NCBI GenBank assembly: GCA_023430825.1
Contig: JAEYYL010000401.1
Location: 1 to 45,154, forward strand
DNA length: 45,154 bases
Origin: Verrucomicrobiota bacterium
GTDB lineage: Bacteria; Verrucomicrobiota; Verrucomicrobiia; Opitutales; Opitutaceae
Direction of reading: 5' to 3'
Shown here: positions 34,383 through 43,260 of the stretch, piece after piece
How positions within the stretch are numbered: position 1 is the stretch's first letter
How the letters are laid out: the number at the start of each line of letters is the position of its first letter
Position numbers and translations under genes: made by a program
Notes under the pieces: generated by a model
What the model saw: only the letters and a program-made list of their open reading frames with translations
Databases searched by the model: none
What the model was told of the DNA's origin: nothing

Positions 34383-34460
34383 GTAGCGGGTTGTGAGTAG
34401 CGTGTAGCTAGCATCACACGGCCGGTTTCTACTCGCTACCCGCTACTCGCTACTCACTAC
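34383..34460. repeat. inverted heptanucleotide repeats between lptB and hprK
   Basis: The right side (34429-34460) is a run of 7-base units CTACTCG, CTACCCG, CTACTCG, CTACTCA. The left side (34383-34408) carries the complementary orientation, AGTAGCG-type units. Perfect inverted pairs include GTAGCGGGT at 34383-34391 with 34438-34446, and a 10-base pair at 34393-34402 with 34448-34457. A TACTTTTT tail follows, so it may also end or attenuate lptB transcription. It lies 12 bases before the hprK start. Confidence 0.75.
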
Positions 34461-34472
34461 TTTTTCAGCCCC

Positions 34473-35477
34473 ATGCAAAAAGCCATCCACGGCATCACCG
34501 TCGCGCACTTCCTCCAGACCTACCGCGCCAAGCTCAAGATGGAGCTCGTGACCGGCAACGACGGCCTCCACCGCCTCATCCGCGAGGGCAGCATCAACCG
34601 CCCCTCGCTCGCGCTCACCGGCTTCTTCAAATATTTCGCGAACAAACGTATCCAAGTTCTGGGTGCGGCCGAGATGACCTTCCTGAAAACCGTCCCGCCG
34701 GAGAAGCAGGTCGAGATTTTCCGCGGCATGGTGAAGCAGCACATCCCCTGCCTCGTCCTCACGCGCAATTTTCACCCAACGTCTCCGATGCTCCAGGTCG
34801 CGAGCGAGATGCGCCTCCCGATCATCCGCACGCCGATGATCACGATGAATTTCGTGAACCTCGCCACGCTCTGCATCGACAACGAGTTCGCCCCCGGCGC
34901 CACCGAGCATGCCACCACGCTCGATGTCCGCGGCATCGGCGTGATGCTCCGCGGCACCAGCGGCGTCGGCAAAAGCGAATGCGCCCTCGCCCTCATCGAG
35001 CGCGGCCACTCCCTCGTCGCCGACGACCTCACCGTCATCAAGCTGCTCGACGAACGCGAACTCATCGCCTCCTCCCGCCCGCTCAACCGCGGCTACATGG
35101 AGTGCCGCGGCATCGGCATCATCAACATCGCCGAAATGTTCGGCGTGAAATCCATCCGCCTCGACAAACGCATCGACCTCGTCGTCTCGCTCCACGAATG
35201 GACGCCCGACGTCATCGAGGAACGCACTGGCCTCGAGGAAAATTTCTACGAGGTGCTCGGCCAGCGCGTCCCCCACATCGAACTCTACGTCCGCCCCGGC
35301 CGCGACATGGCCCGCCTCGTCGAGGTCGCCGCGCTCACGCAGGCGCTGAAGAAAATGGGCCACGATCCGGCGAAGGATTTCAACGACCGCCTCATCGCCT
35401 TCATGACGAAGCAGAGCACCGACTTCGGCCCCACGAAAATCACCCCCATCGCCCGCGACGGCAAATCGGAGAATTGA
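34473..35477 (+). CDS. hprK: HPr kinase/phosphorylase
   Basis: This 334-residue bifunctional enzyme phosphorylates HPr (or the related NPr/Crh) on a serine with ATP or PPi and can reverse the reaction by phosphorolysis, releasing PPi. The C-terminal catalytic domain has the P-loop GTSGVGKS at 161-168, the preceding LDVRGIGVMLRG, LVADDLTVIK, the family signature MECRGIGIINIAEMFG near 209 and RPGRDMARLVEVAA near the end. The N-terminal domain (1-130) is of the usual MurF-like type. No ptsH or ptsI is in the window. The gene follows lptB, which matches the wider lptB-...-hprK synteny of Gram-negative bacteria. Confidence 0.95.
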   Translation: MQKAIHGITVAHFLQTYRAKLKMELVTGNDGLHRLIREGSINRPSLALTGFFKYFANKRIQVLGAAEMTFLKTVPPEKQVEIFRGMVKQHIPCLVLTRNFHPTSPMLQVASEMRLPIIRTPMITMNFVNLATLCIDNEFAPGATEHATTLDVRGIGVMLRGTSGVGKSECALALIERGHSLVADDLTVIKLLDERELIASSRPLNRGYMECRGIGIINIAEMFGVKSIRLDKRIDLVVSLHEWTPDVIEERTGLEENFYEVLGQRVPHIELYVRPGRDMARLVEVAALTQALKKMGHDPAKDFNDRLIAFMTKQSTDFGPTKITPIARDGKSEN

Positions 35478-35495
35478 TCGGGACCGACCGAGCGC

Positions 35496-36596
35496 TCAGC
35501 CGATGCGCACTTTTTCTCCGGCAGCGACGGAACGGTAAATCGCTTCCACGACAATCGTGTCCTTCAGGCCTTCCTCGCCGGGAGCCAGCAACGGCGTGCC
35601 CTCCATGATCGCCGCCGCATCGTCGTCCATCTGCCGCGCCTGCTGATTCGGAATCGTTGCATCGAGCGCGATCCCGTCGCTCGTCGTCCCGCGCACACCG
35701 TTATACGACTGGAATGGCGCCAGCTCATACCAGCCCTGCGCGCAATTCACCCGCAGCCGGTTCATGCTCTTGCCGAAGCTCGCGTCGCCGACGCCGGTGG
35801 CTCCGCCGGGAAATTCCAGTTCGAAATGGATCGTCTCCTCCACCTCGTGATAAATCTCCGGCCGCGTCGTCGACGCCTGCGCCGTGACCGCGATCGGTTC
35901 GAGCCCCGTGCCGTAGCGGAGCGCATTCAGCGGATATACGCCCATGTCGCCCATCACCCCTCCGCCCAGCGCCTTCTTTTGTTTCCAGTGATTCGTGCGC
36001 GTTTCGCGATAGCCCGCCTCCGCCGTCGCCGTCACCACGTTGCCGTATTTCCGATCCAGCGCGAATTGCGTGATCGCGCGCGTATTGGGTTCGTGACGCA
36101 GCCGGTAACCGATCGCCAGCGTCACGTTGTTGTCCTTGCACGCCCGGATCATCGCCTCGCATTCGCGCACCGACGGCGCCATCGGCTTCTCGCACCACAC
36201 ATGCTTCCCCGCCTTCGCCGCCCGGATCGCATATTCGGCGTGCATCGACGGCGGCAACACAATGTAAACCACGTCGATCGCCGGGTTGTTGGCGATCTCG
36301 TCGAAGTTCTCGTAGCTGTAAACACTCGCATCGGGAATCCCATACTTCGCCTGCCACGCCTCGATCTTGCCCGGCGTGCCCGACACGACGCCCGCCAGAT
36401 GGCACTTCGACGTCAGCTGCAGCGCGGGCGCGAGCAGGTCCGTGCTGTAATAACCCAACCCCACCAGCGCCACGCCCAACCGGTCTTTCTTCGCCGGCAC
36501 GCTCACACTCGCAAATCCAGTGCGCGCCAGCGCAACTGCCGCCGCGCCGACCGTCAGTTGTCCAAGGAACTTTCTCCGGGTAGTCGTGAATTTCAT
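35496..36596 (-). CDS. TAT-exported Gfo/Idh/MocA oxidoreductase
   Basis: The protein of 366 residues starts with a twin-arginine signal (TTRRKFLGQL, R7-R8) and continues with a Rossmann domain (VALVGLGYYSTDLLAPAL), the family motif CEKPM near residue 134, and a C-terminal alpha/beta sheet domain with AEAGYRETRTNHWKQKKALGGG. The TAT signal implies it is folded with a tightly bound NAD(P) before export, as in glucose-fructose oxidoreductase. Periplasmic Gfo/Idh enzymes can oxidise sugars at C3, which would supply substrates for DUF1080 proteins. It converges on hprK with 18 bases between stops. Confidence 0.9.
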   Translation of the reverse strand: MKFTTTRRKFLGQLTVGAAAVALARTGFASVSVPAKKDRLGVALVGLGYYSTDLLAPALQLTSKCHLAGVVSGTPGKIEAWQAKYGIPDASVYSYENFDEIANNPAIDVVYIVLPPSMHAEYAIRAAKAGKHVWCEKPMAPSVRECEAMIRACKDNNVTLAIGYRLRHEPNTRAITQFALDRKYGNVVTATAEAGYRETRTNHWKQKKALGGGVMGDMGVYPLNALRYGTGLEPIAVTAQASTTRPEIYHEVEETIHFELEFPGGATGVGDASFGKSMNRLRVNCAQGWYELAPFQSYNGVRGTTSDGIALDATIPNQQARQMDDDAAAIMEGTPLLAPGEEGLKDTIVVEAIYRSVAAGEKVRIG

Positions 36597-36932
36597 TTTT
36601 TTGGGGAGGGGTGACGCGGAGTCAGTCGGGGAACAAAACCGAGGTCAAAGCCGTTCACCCACCCATTTCCCGCATCGGCGCGCCGGAGAAATCCGTGCCG
36701 CAGGTTGCCCGACGCCACGCCCGGGAAGCGCGCCCTCCGCGATCGCGCGAGCCTTTCCGCATTGTCACATGCGCGTGTGATTTAGGACTTGCGTCGCCTC
36801 CTCGCCGGCGGCTTTCTGCCGGCCGCGCTCTTCTTCCTCCGTCACTTGGCATCGTTCCAACGCGTTTTTGATTCTTCGCGTCGCCGAATCGGTGGTGGGA
36901 ACGAAGCGTGCCGTCTCCGCCCGACCGCCACC
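36597..36932. other. divergent intergenic region, 336 bases
   Basis: This gap separates the minus-strand TAT oxidoreductase from the plus-strand propeller-like gene. No credible small gene is seen. It holds the 16-base near-palindrome at 36765 and an AT-richer patch near 36860-36880 (GTTTTTGATTC) that could carry the plus-strand promoter. No consensus -35/-10 pair could be fixed. Confidence 0.5.
36765..36780. promoter_or_regulatory. near-perfect 16-base palindrome, candidate operator
   Basis: TCACA-TGCGCG-TGTGA pairs at 7 of 8 symmetric positions and lies in the divergent gap between two carbohydrate-related genes. Its half-site TCACA/TGTGA is also seen, with a 4-base spacer, at 29720. The regulator is unknown. 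Confidence 0.35.
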
Positions 36933-38258
36933 ATGTTCGCCTCACCCGCTTCGTTTCAGTTTCCCTCCCCGCGAAGGTCCCTTCCTCGCCGCGGCCTGGT
37001 CTTTCTCTTGCTCTGCCTCGCGAGCGCCCTGGCCGGGCCGTGCGTCGCAGCCACGCCGGCTGAAACGGCCCAACCTTCGGTTCGCGTCATTCGCTTCGAC
37101 GATTTGAAGCCCGAGGGTTCGCGACTGACAACCTGCTGGGATGCCGTGGCGATCGACGAGCGTCAGCGGGTTTACATCGCCTTCAGCGATCAGAACAAAA
37201 CCACCCCGCACGACACCGTCTTGTTCCGCTACGACCCGCGCACCGATCGCCGCGAGTTGCTCGGCACGCTCCGCCAGATCAGCCGCGACGAAGGCAATCT
37301 CGCCGAAGGCGAAACCATCGCGAAGATCCACGTGCCGTTTCAGGAACACCGCGGAAAATTCTATTTCTCCTCGCACGATTACCATTCCTACGACGGCCCG
37401 CAGGACCTCACAGCGCGCCGCGGCGGCCATTTCTATTCGTATGATTTGCAGTCGGAGAAATTCGCCGATCTCAGCAAAAACGATCCCGGCGGCGTGTCCG
37501 TCCCTCACCAGGGCATCATCGGCCTCGCGATCCTGCGCCAACACCACAAGCTCGCCGGCTTCACCTTTCCCCACGGCGACATCCTGATCCACGATCTCGA
37601 CCGCGGCACCACCACCCTCCACCCAGGCGTTCCCGAGCACCGCCAGGGCGGCAAACCTTCGCGGCAGATTTTCGCCACCGACACCGGCAAGGTCTATTTT
37701 TCCTACTACGACCGGCGCAGTTCGCCGCTGTATGTTTTCGACCTCCACACCGGCGCGATCGAGGCGACGAAGGATCGCTATCACTTCGGCATGGTCTATG
37801 GCGCGATTCCGACACGCGACGGCCGCCGCATCTATCTGGTCGATTTGTTGGGCAACCTCTACGCCTTCGACACCCGCGAGGAGCGCCTCGAGGATCTCGG
37901 CTCGCTCCTGCCGCCCGACCAGATCGCCGCCGGGGTCAAAGTCGAGATCTGCTACACCGTCGTTCTCTCGCGCGACGAGAAAAAGCTCTACACGTTCCCC
38001 AGCCGCCTCAGCGAAGCGCCCGCGCTCCGCGTTTACGAACACGACCTGGCCACCGGCCGGAACCGGCAGGTGGCGGATTTCACGGCGGCGCTCAACGGCA
38101 CCACCTCCGACGGCCGCCGCGCCGACGCCAACGGTCGCATCACGGGCAGCGGCGTGATCGACGAGCAGGGCCGCATGTATTTCGGCTACCACGAAAGCGG
38201 CGACGAGGGCCGCAACGGCGTCCTCCTCCAAGTCACCCTCGCGGGCGAAAACGAATAG
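36933..38258 (+). CDS. secreted beta-propeller-like protein of unknown function
   Basis: This 441-residue protein has a signal peptide with an arginine-rich n-region, a hydrophobic core (LVFLLLCLASALAG) and cleavage near VAA. The mature part consists of repeating blade-like units of about 45-55 residues: DAVAIDERQRVYIAFSD, HDTVLFRYDPRTDRRELLG, GKFYFSSHDYHSYDG, GDILIHDLDRGTTTLHPG, GKVYFSYYDRRSSPLYVFD, RRIYLVDLLGNLYAFDTRE and GRMYFGYHESGDEGRN. The pattern resembles SMP-30/NHL-type propellers. No enzyme motif is recognised. Its position beside the Gfo/Idh and GH172-type genes suggests a carbohydrate-related or binding role, which is inference. The ATG at 36933 is chosen because it starts the signal peptide. 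Confidence 0.8.
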   Translation: MFASPASFQFPSPRRSLPRRGLVFLLLCLASALAGPCVAATPAETAQPSVRVIRFDDLKPEGSRLTTCWDAVAIDERQRVYIAFSDQNKTTPHDTVLFRYDPRTDRRELLGTLRQISRDEGNLAEGETIAKIHVPFQEHRGKFYFSSHDYHSYDGPQDLTARRGGHFYSYDLQSEKFADLSKNDPGGVSVPHQGIIGLAILRQHHKLAGFTFPHGDILIHDLDRGTTTLHPGVPEHRQGGKPSRQIFATDTGKVYFSYYDRRSSPLYVFDLHTGAIEATKDRYHFGMVYGAIPTRDGRRIYLVDLLGNLYAFDTREERLEDLGSLLPPDQIAAGVKVEICYTVVLSRDEKKLYTFPSRLSEAPALRVYEHDLATGRNRQVADFTAALNGTTSDGRRADANGRITGSGVIDEQGRMYFGYHESGDEGRNGVLLQVTLAGENE

Positions 38259-38387
38259 TCCGGCCAACGCCGTGACGCGCCAGCCGCACCGTCCGCCGGT
38301 TTTCCGGAATATGCTTCGCGCGATCGAGGGCTTTTCGGAATAGGCCGAACGCGTCCCGAGAGGACGGCAAAAGCCACCGCCGCCGCG

Positions 38388-39368
38388 TCACGTCTCCGCG
38401 AGCGCTTCGACGGGTGCGTCCTGATACCAGTAAGTGACGATGCTGAAGCGCACCTGGCCGTTGCCCTCGGCCCGGGCCGCGCGAAGGTGCGGATTGTTGA
38501 TCTCGTCCCGGTAATTGATGCGCGCCCGCAGCGACTTCCTGAAGCGCACCGGATCGTTCAGGAGAAACCGGTAGCAGGCCAGGCGCGTCTCGCCGTCCTC
38601 GTCCGCGAGGTAGGTCGTGCCCGAATAATTGTCCGCCCACACTTGCTTCCAGCTCCAGCTGAAGCCGAAAAAATCCTCGGTGCCGAGGTAGTTGCAGGTC
38701 GGCTCCGCCGCGCCGTCCACGCGGAACTCGTCGTTCCCTTCACAGATGCCCTCCCGACCGGCGAAGTGCGGGCAACGGCTCACCGCCGTGAGATGGCAGC
38801 CGAGAAAATGGCCGCGCCCCCGGGTGTCCAACAGCACCACTTCGTCATCCGGCAACGTTACCGTGCGGTCGAACCACCGCGCGTGAAAATAGCCGGCGTC
38901 CGCCTCCCACCCCGGCAGGCTCTCCGCCGTCACGTAAGCATAGCCCTCGACCTTGCGGTCCGTGGTGTTCACCAACGCCAGTTCGGCGCCTTCGCGAAAC
39001 GGCATGGGCAGATAGCAGAACAGCGAATGCGTCGGCCGTTTCGCCATGACGATGCTCGCAAAATGCAGCGACTGGCTTCCAAAGGCGTCGCAAAAAAAAT
39101 CCCCGATCGGCGCGCGCACGGATGCGAAAGGCAGGCCGTCATAGCGCACTTCGAGAAACACCCCGCGCAACAACAACGCGCGGTCGCCCCCCGCGATGTT
39201 GAGCGTCAGGTGAATCGTCCGCACCACGCCGGGCCCGGCAAAACGTCCCAGCTCGACGCGTCCGTGCGGCTCCAGATCGGGAAGTTCCGGATAGGCGTCC
39301 CAATGCCAGAGACTGTTCTGCAATTGCGAGGCGCCCGGGCGAATCTTGTAAAGTTCGGCAATGTTCAT
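38388..39368 (-). CDS. DUF2961 / GH172-type protein
   Basis: This 326-residue protein lacks a signal peptide and carries the DUF2961 domain across its length. It shows PGVVRTIHLTL near residue 47, VRYDG-PFASVRAPIGDFFCDAFG, LFCYLPMPFREGAELALVN, HFLGCHLTAVSR and the signature NYLGTEDFFGFSW near residue 233, whose Glu belongs to the active site in characterised members. DUF2961 enzymes were grouped as glycoside hydrolase family 172, with activity on fructofuranose- or arabinofuranose-type linkages. The exact substrate cannot be told here. The absence of a signal peptide suggests cytosolic action on imported oligosaccharides. Confidence 0.85.
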   Translation of the reverse strand: MNIAELYKIRPGASQLQNSLWHWDAYPELPDLEPHGRVELGRFAGPGVVRTIHLTLNIAGGDRALLLRGVFLEVRYDGLPFASVRAPIGDFFCDAFGSQSLHFASIVMAKRPTHSLFCYLPMPFREGAELALVNTTDRKVEGYAYVTAESLPGWEADAGYFHARWFDRTVTLPDDEVVLLDTRGRGHFLGCHLTAVSRCPHFAGREGICEGNDEFRVDGAAEPTCNYLGTEDFFGFSWSWKQVWADNYSGTTYLADEDGETRLACYRFLLNDPVRFRKSLRARINYRDEINNPHLRAARAEGNGQVRFSIVTYWYQDAPVEALAET

Positions 39369-39476
39369 GGGGATGCGTCAGCGAAGGACGGGATCTCCCT
39401 TGTCCGCCCTCCCGCCGGCGAAGGCGAGAACTCTCGCGACTTTTCGAGCGTCCGCGATCCCGCATCCCGGCGACGA

Positions 39477-40853
39477 CTATCTGGGACTTGCCCGGACGAC
39501 CTCGGGCACCGGCATTCGCCAGAGCGACTTGCTCCGGCGGTGCCAGCGTTCCTCCACGCCGGTCACCGCGCCCGTGTCGTCGACGAGAAACTCCGTCGTC
39601 ATCTTGCCGTTCTCCGACACAAACAGTCTCTCACCCGCCGGGAAAAACGGCCGCGCTGGCTGGTCGCGATACTGCCACGTGAAGCCGCTTTCGCTCCGTG
39701 CGAAACGATGCGTGATCTCAGGCTTCTCCGTGTTCTCCGCATAGCCGCCTTCGAAACGCGCGAACGCCGCCGGCTCGAACTCCCCGAGCCGCGGCGGGCT
39801 CACGAACGGGTCTTTCGCATACGCGTCGTTCGCGAGTTTCTGCGCCTCGATCGCCGCGATCGCCCGCTCGTGCGTGCTCGATTCGTTGAACTTGAAATCG
39901 GGCATCAGCACGCGCACGTAAACGCGCGTCAGCTCCAGGATGTCGTCCTCGCTGTAACCGCTTCGCGCGCGGAACACCGTCATGAAGAGCATGCCTTTGC
40001 GCGCACCCTCCACGCCTTTTCGAATCGCGGGCGCGAAAGCGACCATCGCGCCGCGCACCGCCGCCCGCTTGATCGGGCCCATCTTCTCCTTCTTCATCAT
40101 GGCCGGCACGATCGCTTTCATCACCGCGCGAAACGCCTCCCGCGGCGGCAGATAAAACACCCAGTCGAACCGCGACAGCTCGTCCGCCTCCAGCTCCGCC
40201 AGCGTGAGCGAGCGCAGCTTTCGTTCGACGCGATCGCCGTCGAACCCTTCCGTCCACGCAATCTGATATAACTTCGACGCGACGCCCTCCAACGGCAGCG
40301 GAAGCGCGTTCAAAAGCGCGTCCAGCGGCAACCCCTGTTTCGCCGCTTCGTCGAGATTCAGCCGCCGCTCCCACTGCCGCATCATCTCCGCCACTTCCGT
40401 CCCACGCGCGGCGACCGCCGGCTCCAACTGGTTCGCCTCCGCGAGTGCGACAAACTTCCGAAACACCAGCACCGGGTGCGGCTCGCCTTCCTCGCCGATG
40501 ATCACCAGCCCGTCGCCGGGCGACTTTTCGAGCGTCGCATACGCGACCTCGATCACGTCCGCCGCGAATTTCTCCGCATAACGGCGGTCAGCCTTCGTCC
40601 GCGCGAGGATCGAAATCGACAACGTCTCGCCCTTGATCACCAGCGGTTCCAGCACCACCGGCGGTAGAAATTCCTCCCGCCCGCCCTCACGCCCCGCGTC
40701 CGCATCCGCGTCAGCATCCGCCGCCGCGGCCGCGGCCAGCGCCCACCCCATCGACCACGCGATCAGCGCGGCGACCCGCCCGAACCACCCGTGCGCCGCG
40801 CGCAACACTCGACTTTCCTGACACGTTGAGGGCCGGACATGAATCGGGGACAT
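39477..40853 (-). CDS. secreted hypothetical protein with Ala-Asp repeat
   Basis: The 458-residue protein has an N-terminal hydrophobic segment (about 22-45) followed by an ADADADADAG repeat that could be a flexible spacer after cleavage. The body is mostly helical, with charged regions such as EVAEMMRQWERRLNLDEAAKQ and a Lys-rich KKEKMGPIKRAAV. The last 90 residues start FARFEGGYAEN and contain LFVSENGKMTTEFLVDD-TGAVTGVEERW, like the small C-terminal beta domain (DUF3471-like) found on secreted hydrolases and on the DUF1080 protein at 13729. No catalytic motif is recognised. Confidence 0.7.
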   Translation of the reverse strand: MSPIHVRPSTCQESRVLRAAHGWFGRVAALIAWSMGWALAAAAAADADADADAGREGGREEFLPPVVLEPLVIKGETLSISILARTKADRRYAEKFAADVIEVAYATLEKSPGDGLVIIGEEGEPHPVLVFRKFVALAEANQLEPAVAARGTEVAEMMRQWERRLNLDEAAKQGLPLDALLNALPLPLEGVASKLYQIAWTEGFDGDRVERKLRSLTLAELEADELSRFDWVFYLPPREAFRAVMKAIVPAMMKKEKMGPIKRAAVRGAMVAFAPAIRKGVEGARKGMLFMTVFRARSGYSEDDILELTRVYVRVLMPDFKFNESSTHERAIAAIEAQKLANDAYAKDPFVSPPRLGEFEPAAFARFEGGYAENTEKPEITHRFARSESGFTWQYRDQPARPFFPAGERLFVSENGKMTTEFLVDDTGAVTGVEERWHRRSKSLWRMPVPEVVRASPR

Positions 40854-41086
40854 GAATAAATCGCTGCTGGATTGCGACGCAGGGCATCGTTGTTACACCG
40901 ACCGCCGACAAATGTTTCCCTCATCGGCCCGCGAAACACGCGCCCGCCTCGCCCGCCCGCGAATCCTTTTCCACCAGGACACGTCTCCCGGACAACCTCC
41001 CCTCGTCGCGCCCGCGCCTTGCCACCGGCCCCGCCGATGCGCTTCGTGAAGCCGACCTTCGTCGACCCGTTCGCCTTCTTTCCCCC

Positions 41087-42307
41087 ATGAAACCCCTGCT
41101 CCTCCTCGCCGGCGCCCTCTGCGCCTTCTTCACCGCCGCCGCGACATCGCTCGCCGCCGATTCGCTCCTCGACAAGGACGGCAATCCCGCCGGCTTCCGC
41201 ACGCTCGCGATCGGCGACAAGGCGCCCGACTTCACCCTCCCCGGCATCGATGGTCGCAACTGGTCGCTCAGCGATTTCGCCGGCCCCGACATCCTCATGG
41301 TCCTGTTCACCTCGAACCACTGCCCCACCTCCCACGGCATCGAGGAACGCCTGAAAAAACTCCGCGCCGATCTCCGCGGAAAAAGCTTCGGCCTCGTCGC
41401 CATCAATCCCAACCACCCCGACGGCCTCCGCCTCGACGAACTCGGCTTCGGCGAATTCAACGACTCGTTCGAGGAGATGAAACCCTACGCCGAGCAACAG
41501 GGCTGGGACTTCCCGTATCTGTATGATGGAGACAAGCAGCTCACCGCGCGCGCCTACGGCTGCCTCGCCACCCCGCACGTCTTCATTTTCGACCGGGAGC
41601 GCCGGCTGCGCTACGCCGGTCGCTTCGACGACTCGCGCTTCGCCGACGAGTCGACCGTGAAGTCCCCCGACGCGCGCAACGCGATCGAAGACCTGCTCGC
41701 CGGCCGGCCCGTCGCCACCGCCCTCACCCGGCCGCACGGGTGCTCCACCAAATGGCGCGAGAAAAAGGCGGGCAACGTCGCCGCCGAAGCCGCGTGGAAA
41801 GACCTGCCCGTCACGCTCGACCGCATCGATGCGAAAGGAGTCGCCGCGCTGCGCGCCAACCCGACGAACAAATATCGTCTCATCAACGTGTGGGCGACGT
41901 GGTGCGCGCCCTGCGTCGAGGAATTTCCCCTGCTCGTCTCCCTCTCCCGCCAGTTCGACATGCGCGATTTCGAGCTGATCACGTTGACCGTGGACGACGT
42001 GAAACAGGAGGCGAAAGCAAAGGCTTTCCTCGAGCGGATGCATGCGGGCCTCACGCCCAACGGCCAGCGTCTCCTCAAGCGCGAAAACCCCGCGCGCACG
42101 ACCAACCACTATCTGGTGACCGAGCCCAGCACCGACGCGCTGTTCGACGCGCTCGACGACCAGGCTCCCGGCCCGATTCCGCACACGGTCCTCGTCGCCC
42201 CCGGCGGCGAAATCGTGTGGCGGCATAACGGCGTGATCGATCGCGCGACGACGGTCTCCGTCATCGCCGATGCGCTCACGCGTTACTACCAGCCGGACGC
42301 CCGGTAG
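41087..42307 (+). CDS. secreted protein with two thioredoxin-like domains
   Basis: This 406-residue protein has a signal peptide (MKPLLLLAGALCAFFTAAATSLA) and two tandem thioredoxin-fold domains. The first (about 40-200) is AhpC/TSA-like: IGDKAPDFTLPGIDGRNWSLSD and a SNHCPTS site with one cysteine (C79), so it cannot form a CxxC disulfide. The second (about 235-400) is TlpA/ResA-like with WCAPC (C273, C276) in INVWATWCAPC and the cis-Pro region IPHTVLV. A reductant-linked role in the periplasm, for example in cytochrome or copper-centre maturation, is suggested by the neighbouring cytochrome oxidase cluster on the opposite strand. Confidence 0.85.
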   Translation: MKPLLLLAGALCAFFTAAATSLAADSLLDKDGNPAGFRTLAIGDKAPDFTLPGIDGRNWSLSDFAGPDILMVLFTSNHCPTSHGIEERLKKLRADLRGKSFGLVAINPNHPDGLRLDELGFGEFNDSFEEMKPYAEQQGWDFPYLYDGDKQLTARAYGCLATPHVFIFDRERRLRYAGRFDDSRFADESTVKSPDARNAIEDLLAGRPVATALTRPHGCSTKWREKKAGNVAAEAAWKDLPVTLDRIDAKGVAALRANPTNKYRLINVWATWCAPCVEEFPLLVSLSRQFDMRDFELITLTVDDVKQEAKAKAFLERMHAGLTPNGQRLLKRENPARTTNHYLVTEPSTDALFDALDDQAPGPIPHTVLVAPGGEIVWRHNGVIDRATTVSVIADALTRYYQPDAR

Positions 42308-42322
42308 CCCGCCCGCGGCCGG

Positions 42323-43258
42323 TCAGCCCGCGCCCGCGGGCCGCGCCCGCGCCGCGGCGGTCTCCGCGCCCAACCACCGCGCAAACACCACCGCGGCGAC
42401 CACCGCATACATCATGCACGCGGGCATCCACATGATGTAGCCCGCGAGTTGCTGGTCCTCCAGCGCCCCCAGCCCCCACGCCGGCGCGGTGTCGCCATAA
42501 CTTGGATACCAGAGCCGCGGCGCGAGCGCCATGAACACGCCGAGCACCGTCGCATGCAGCGACGTGGCGAACAGATACATCACGGCCATCGCCCGGCTCA
42601 TCCGCAGCCGGCCGATCGGATCGAACATCACCCGCCAGAACAGGCATGACGCCGCGAAAAACATGAGGTGCTGCCCGTCGTGCACCCAGCCCGTGCGCAA
42701 CGCCGCCTCGTAAAATCGCGGGAGATGCCAGATCCACAGCACCGCCGCGTAGATCGCCCACAAGAGCACCGGCTGCCAAAGCAGGTAGCGCGGGATGCCC
42801 CGTCGCCCGAGGCTCCGCTTTCCCCGCCCGACGCGCTGCCGCCACGCCTTCGGCAGAACCCAAAGCAGCGTGCGCACCGGCGCACCGAGCACGACGAGCG
42901 GCGCCGCCACGTTCATCAGCACCATGTGCTGCACCATGTGCACCCACTGCAGTTCCAGCGCGAGCACGTCGATCGGCCCGACCAGCGCCGCAAAAAGCCA
43001 CGCCAGGCCCGCGGCGAACGCCGCCACCTGGCTCCCGTTCACCGGCGCCTCCGCGCCCCGCTGCGCGCGAAGCCGGCGCAGCCCGACGAAATAGCCCGCG
43101 CCCAGCAGACCGAGATTCAGCAGAATCCAGGGGTTGATGTCCGTCCACACCCACCACGTCGCCCCTCCCGTGCGCTGCACCGCGCCGTGCGCGAGCAAGG
43201 CCGGCGCCGACAGGCTCACCGCTGCTAAACCGAGGAAACATTGCCGCGCGCGCGTCAT
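42323..43258 (-). CDS. ctaG: CtaG/caa3-type cytochrome oxidase assembly membrane protein
   Basis: This 311-residue polytopic protein has a signal-like N-terminus and about seven transmembrane helices. The caa3_CtaG pattern is visible: LAWLFAALVGPIDVLALELQW, the histidine-rich HMVQHMVLMNVAAPLVVLG, an arginine-rich cytosolic loop, LWIWHLPRFYEAAL, VHDGQHLMFFAASCLFW and LHATVLGVFMALAPRLWY. The histidines in membrane helices could hold copper for the CuA or CuB centre. It follows the small membrane protein gene by 2 bases and ends the oxidase operon on the minus strand. This CtaG family is not related to Cox11-type CtaG. Confidence 0.88.
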   Translation of the reverse strand: MTRARQCFLGLAAVSLSAPALLAHGAVQRTGGATWWVWTDINPWILLNLGLLGAGYFVGLRRLRAQRGAEAPVNGSQVAAFAAGLAWLFAALVGPIDVLALELQWVHMVQHMVLMNVAAPLVVLGAPVRTLLWVLPKAWRQRVGRGKRSLGRRGIPRYLLWQPVLLWAIYAAVLWIWHLPRFYEAALRTGWVHDGQHLMFFAASCLFWRVMFDPIGRLRMSRAMAVMYLFATSLHATVLGVFMALAPRLWYPSYGDTAPAWGLGALEDQQLAGYIMWMPACMMYAVVAAVVFARWLGAETAAARARPAGAG

Positions 43259-43260
43259 CG

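Noticed and set aside
36846..36866. Possible sigma-54 promoter (TTGGCATCG...) upstream of the propeller-like gene
   Set aside because: The required GG-N10-GC spacing is not met: the base pair at the -12 position is AC, and GC occurs two bases further on.
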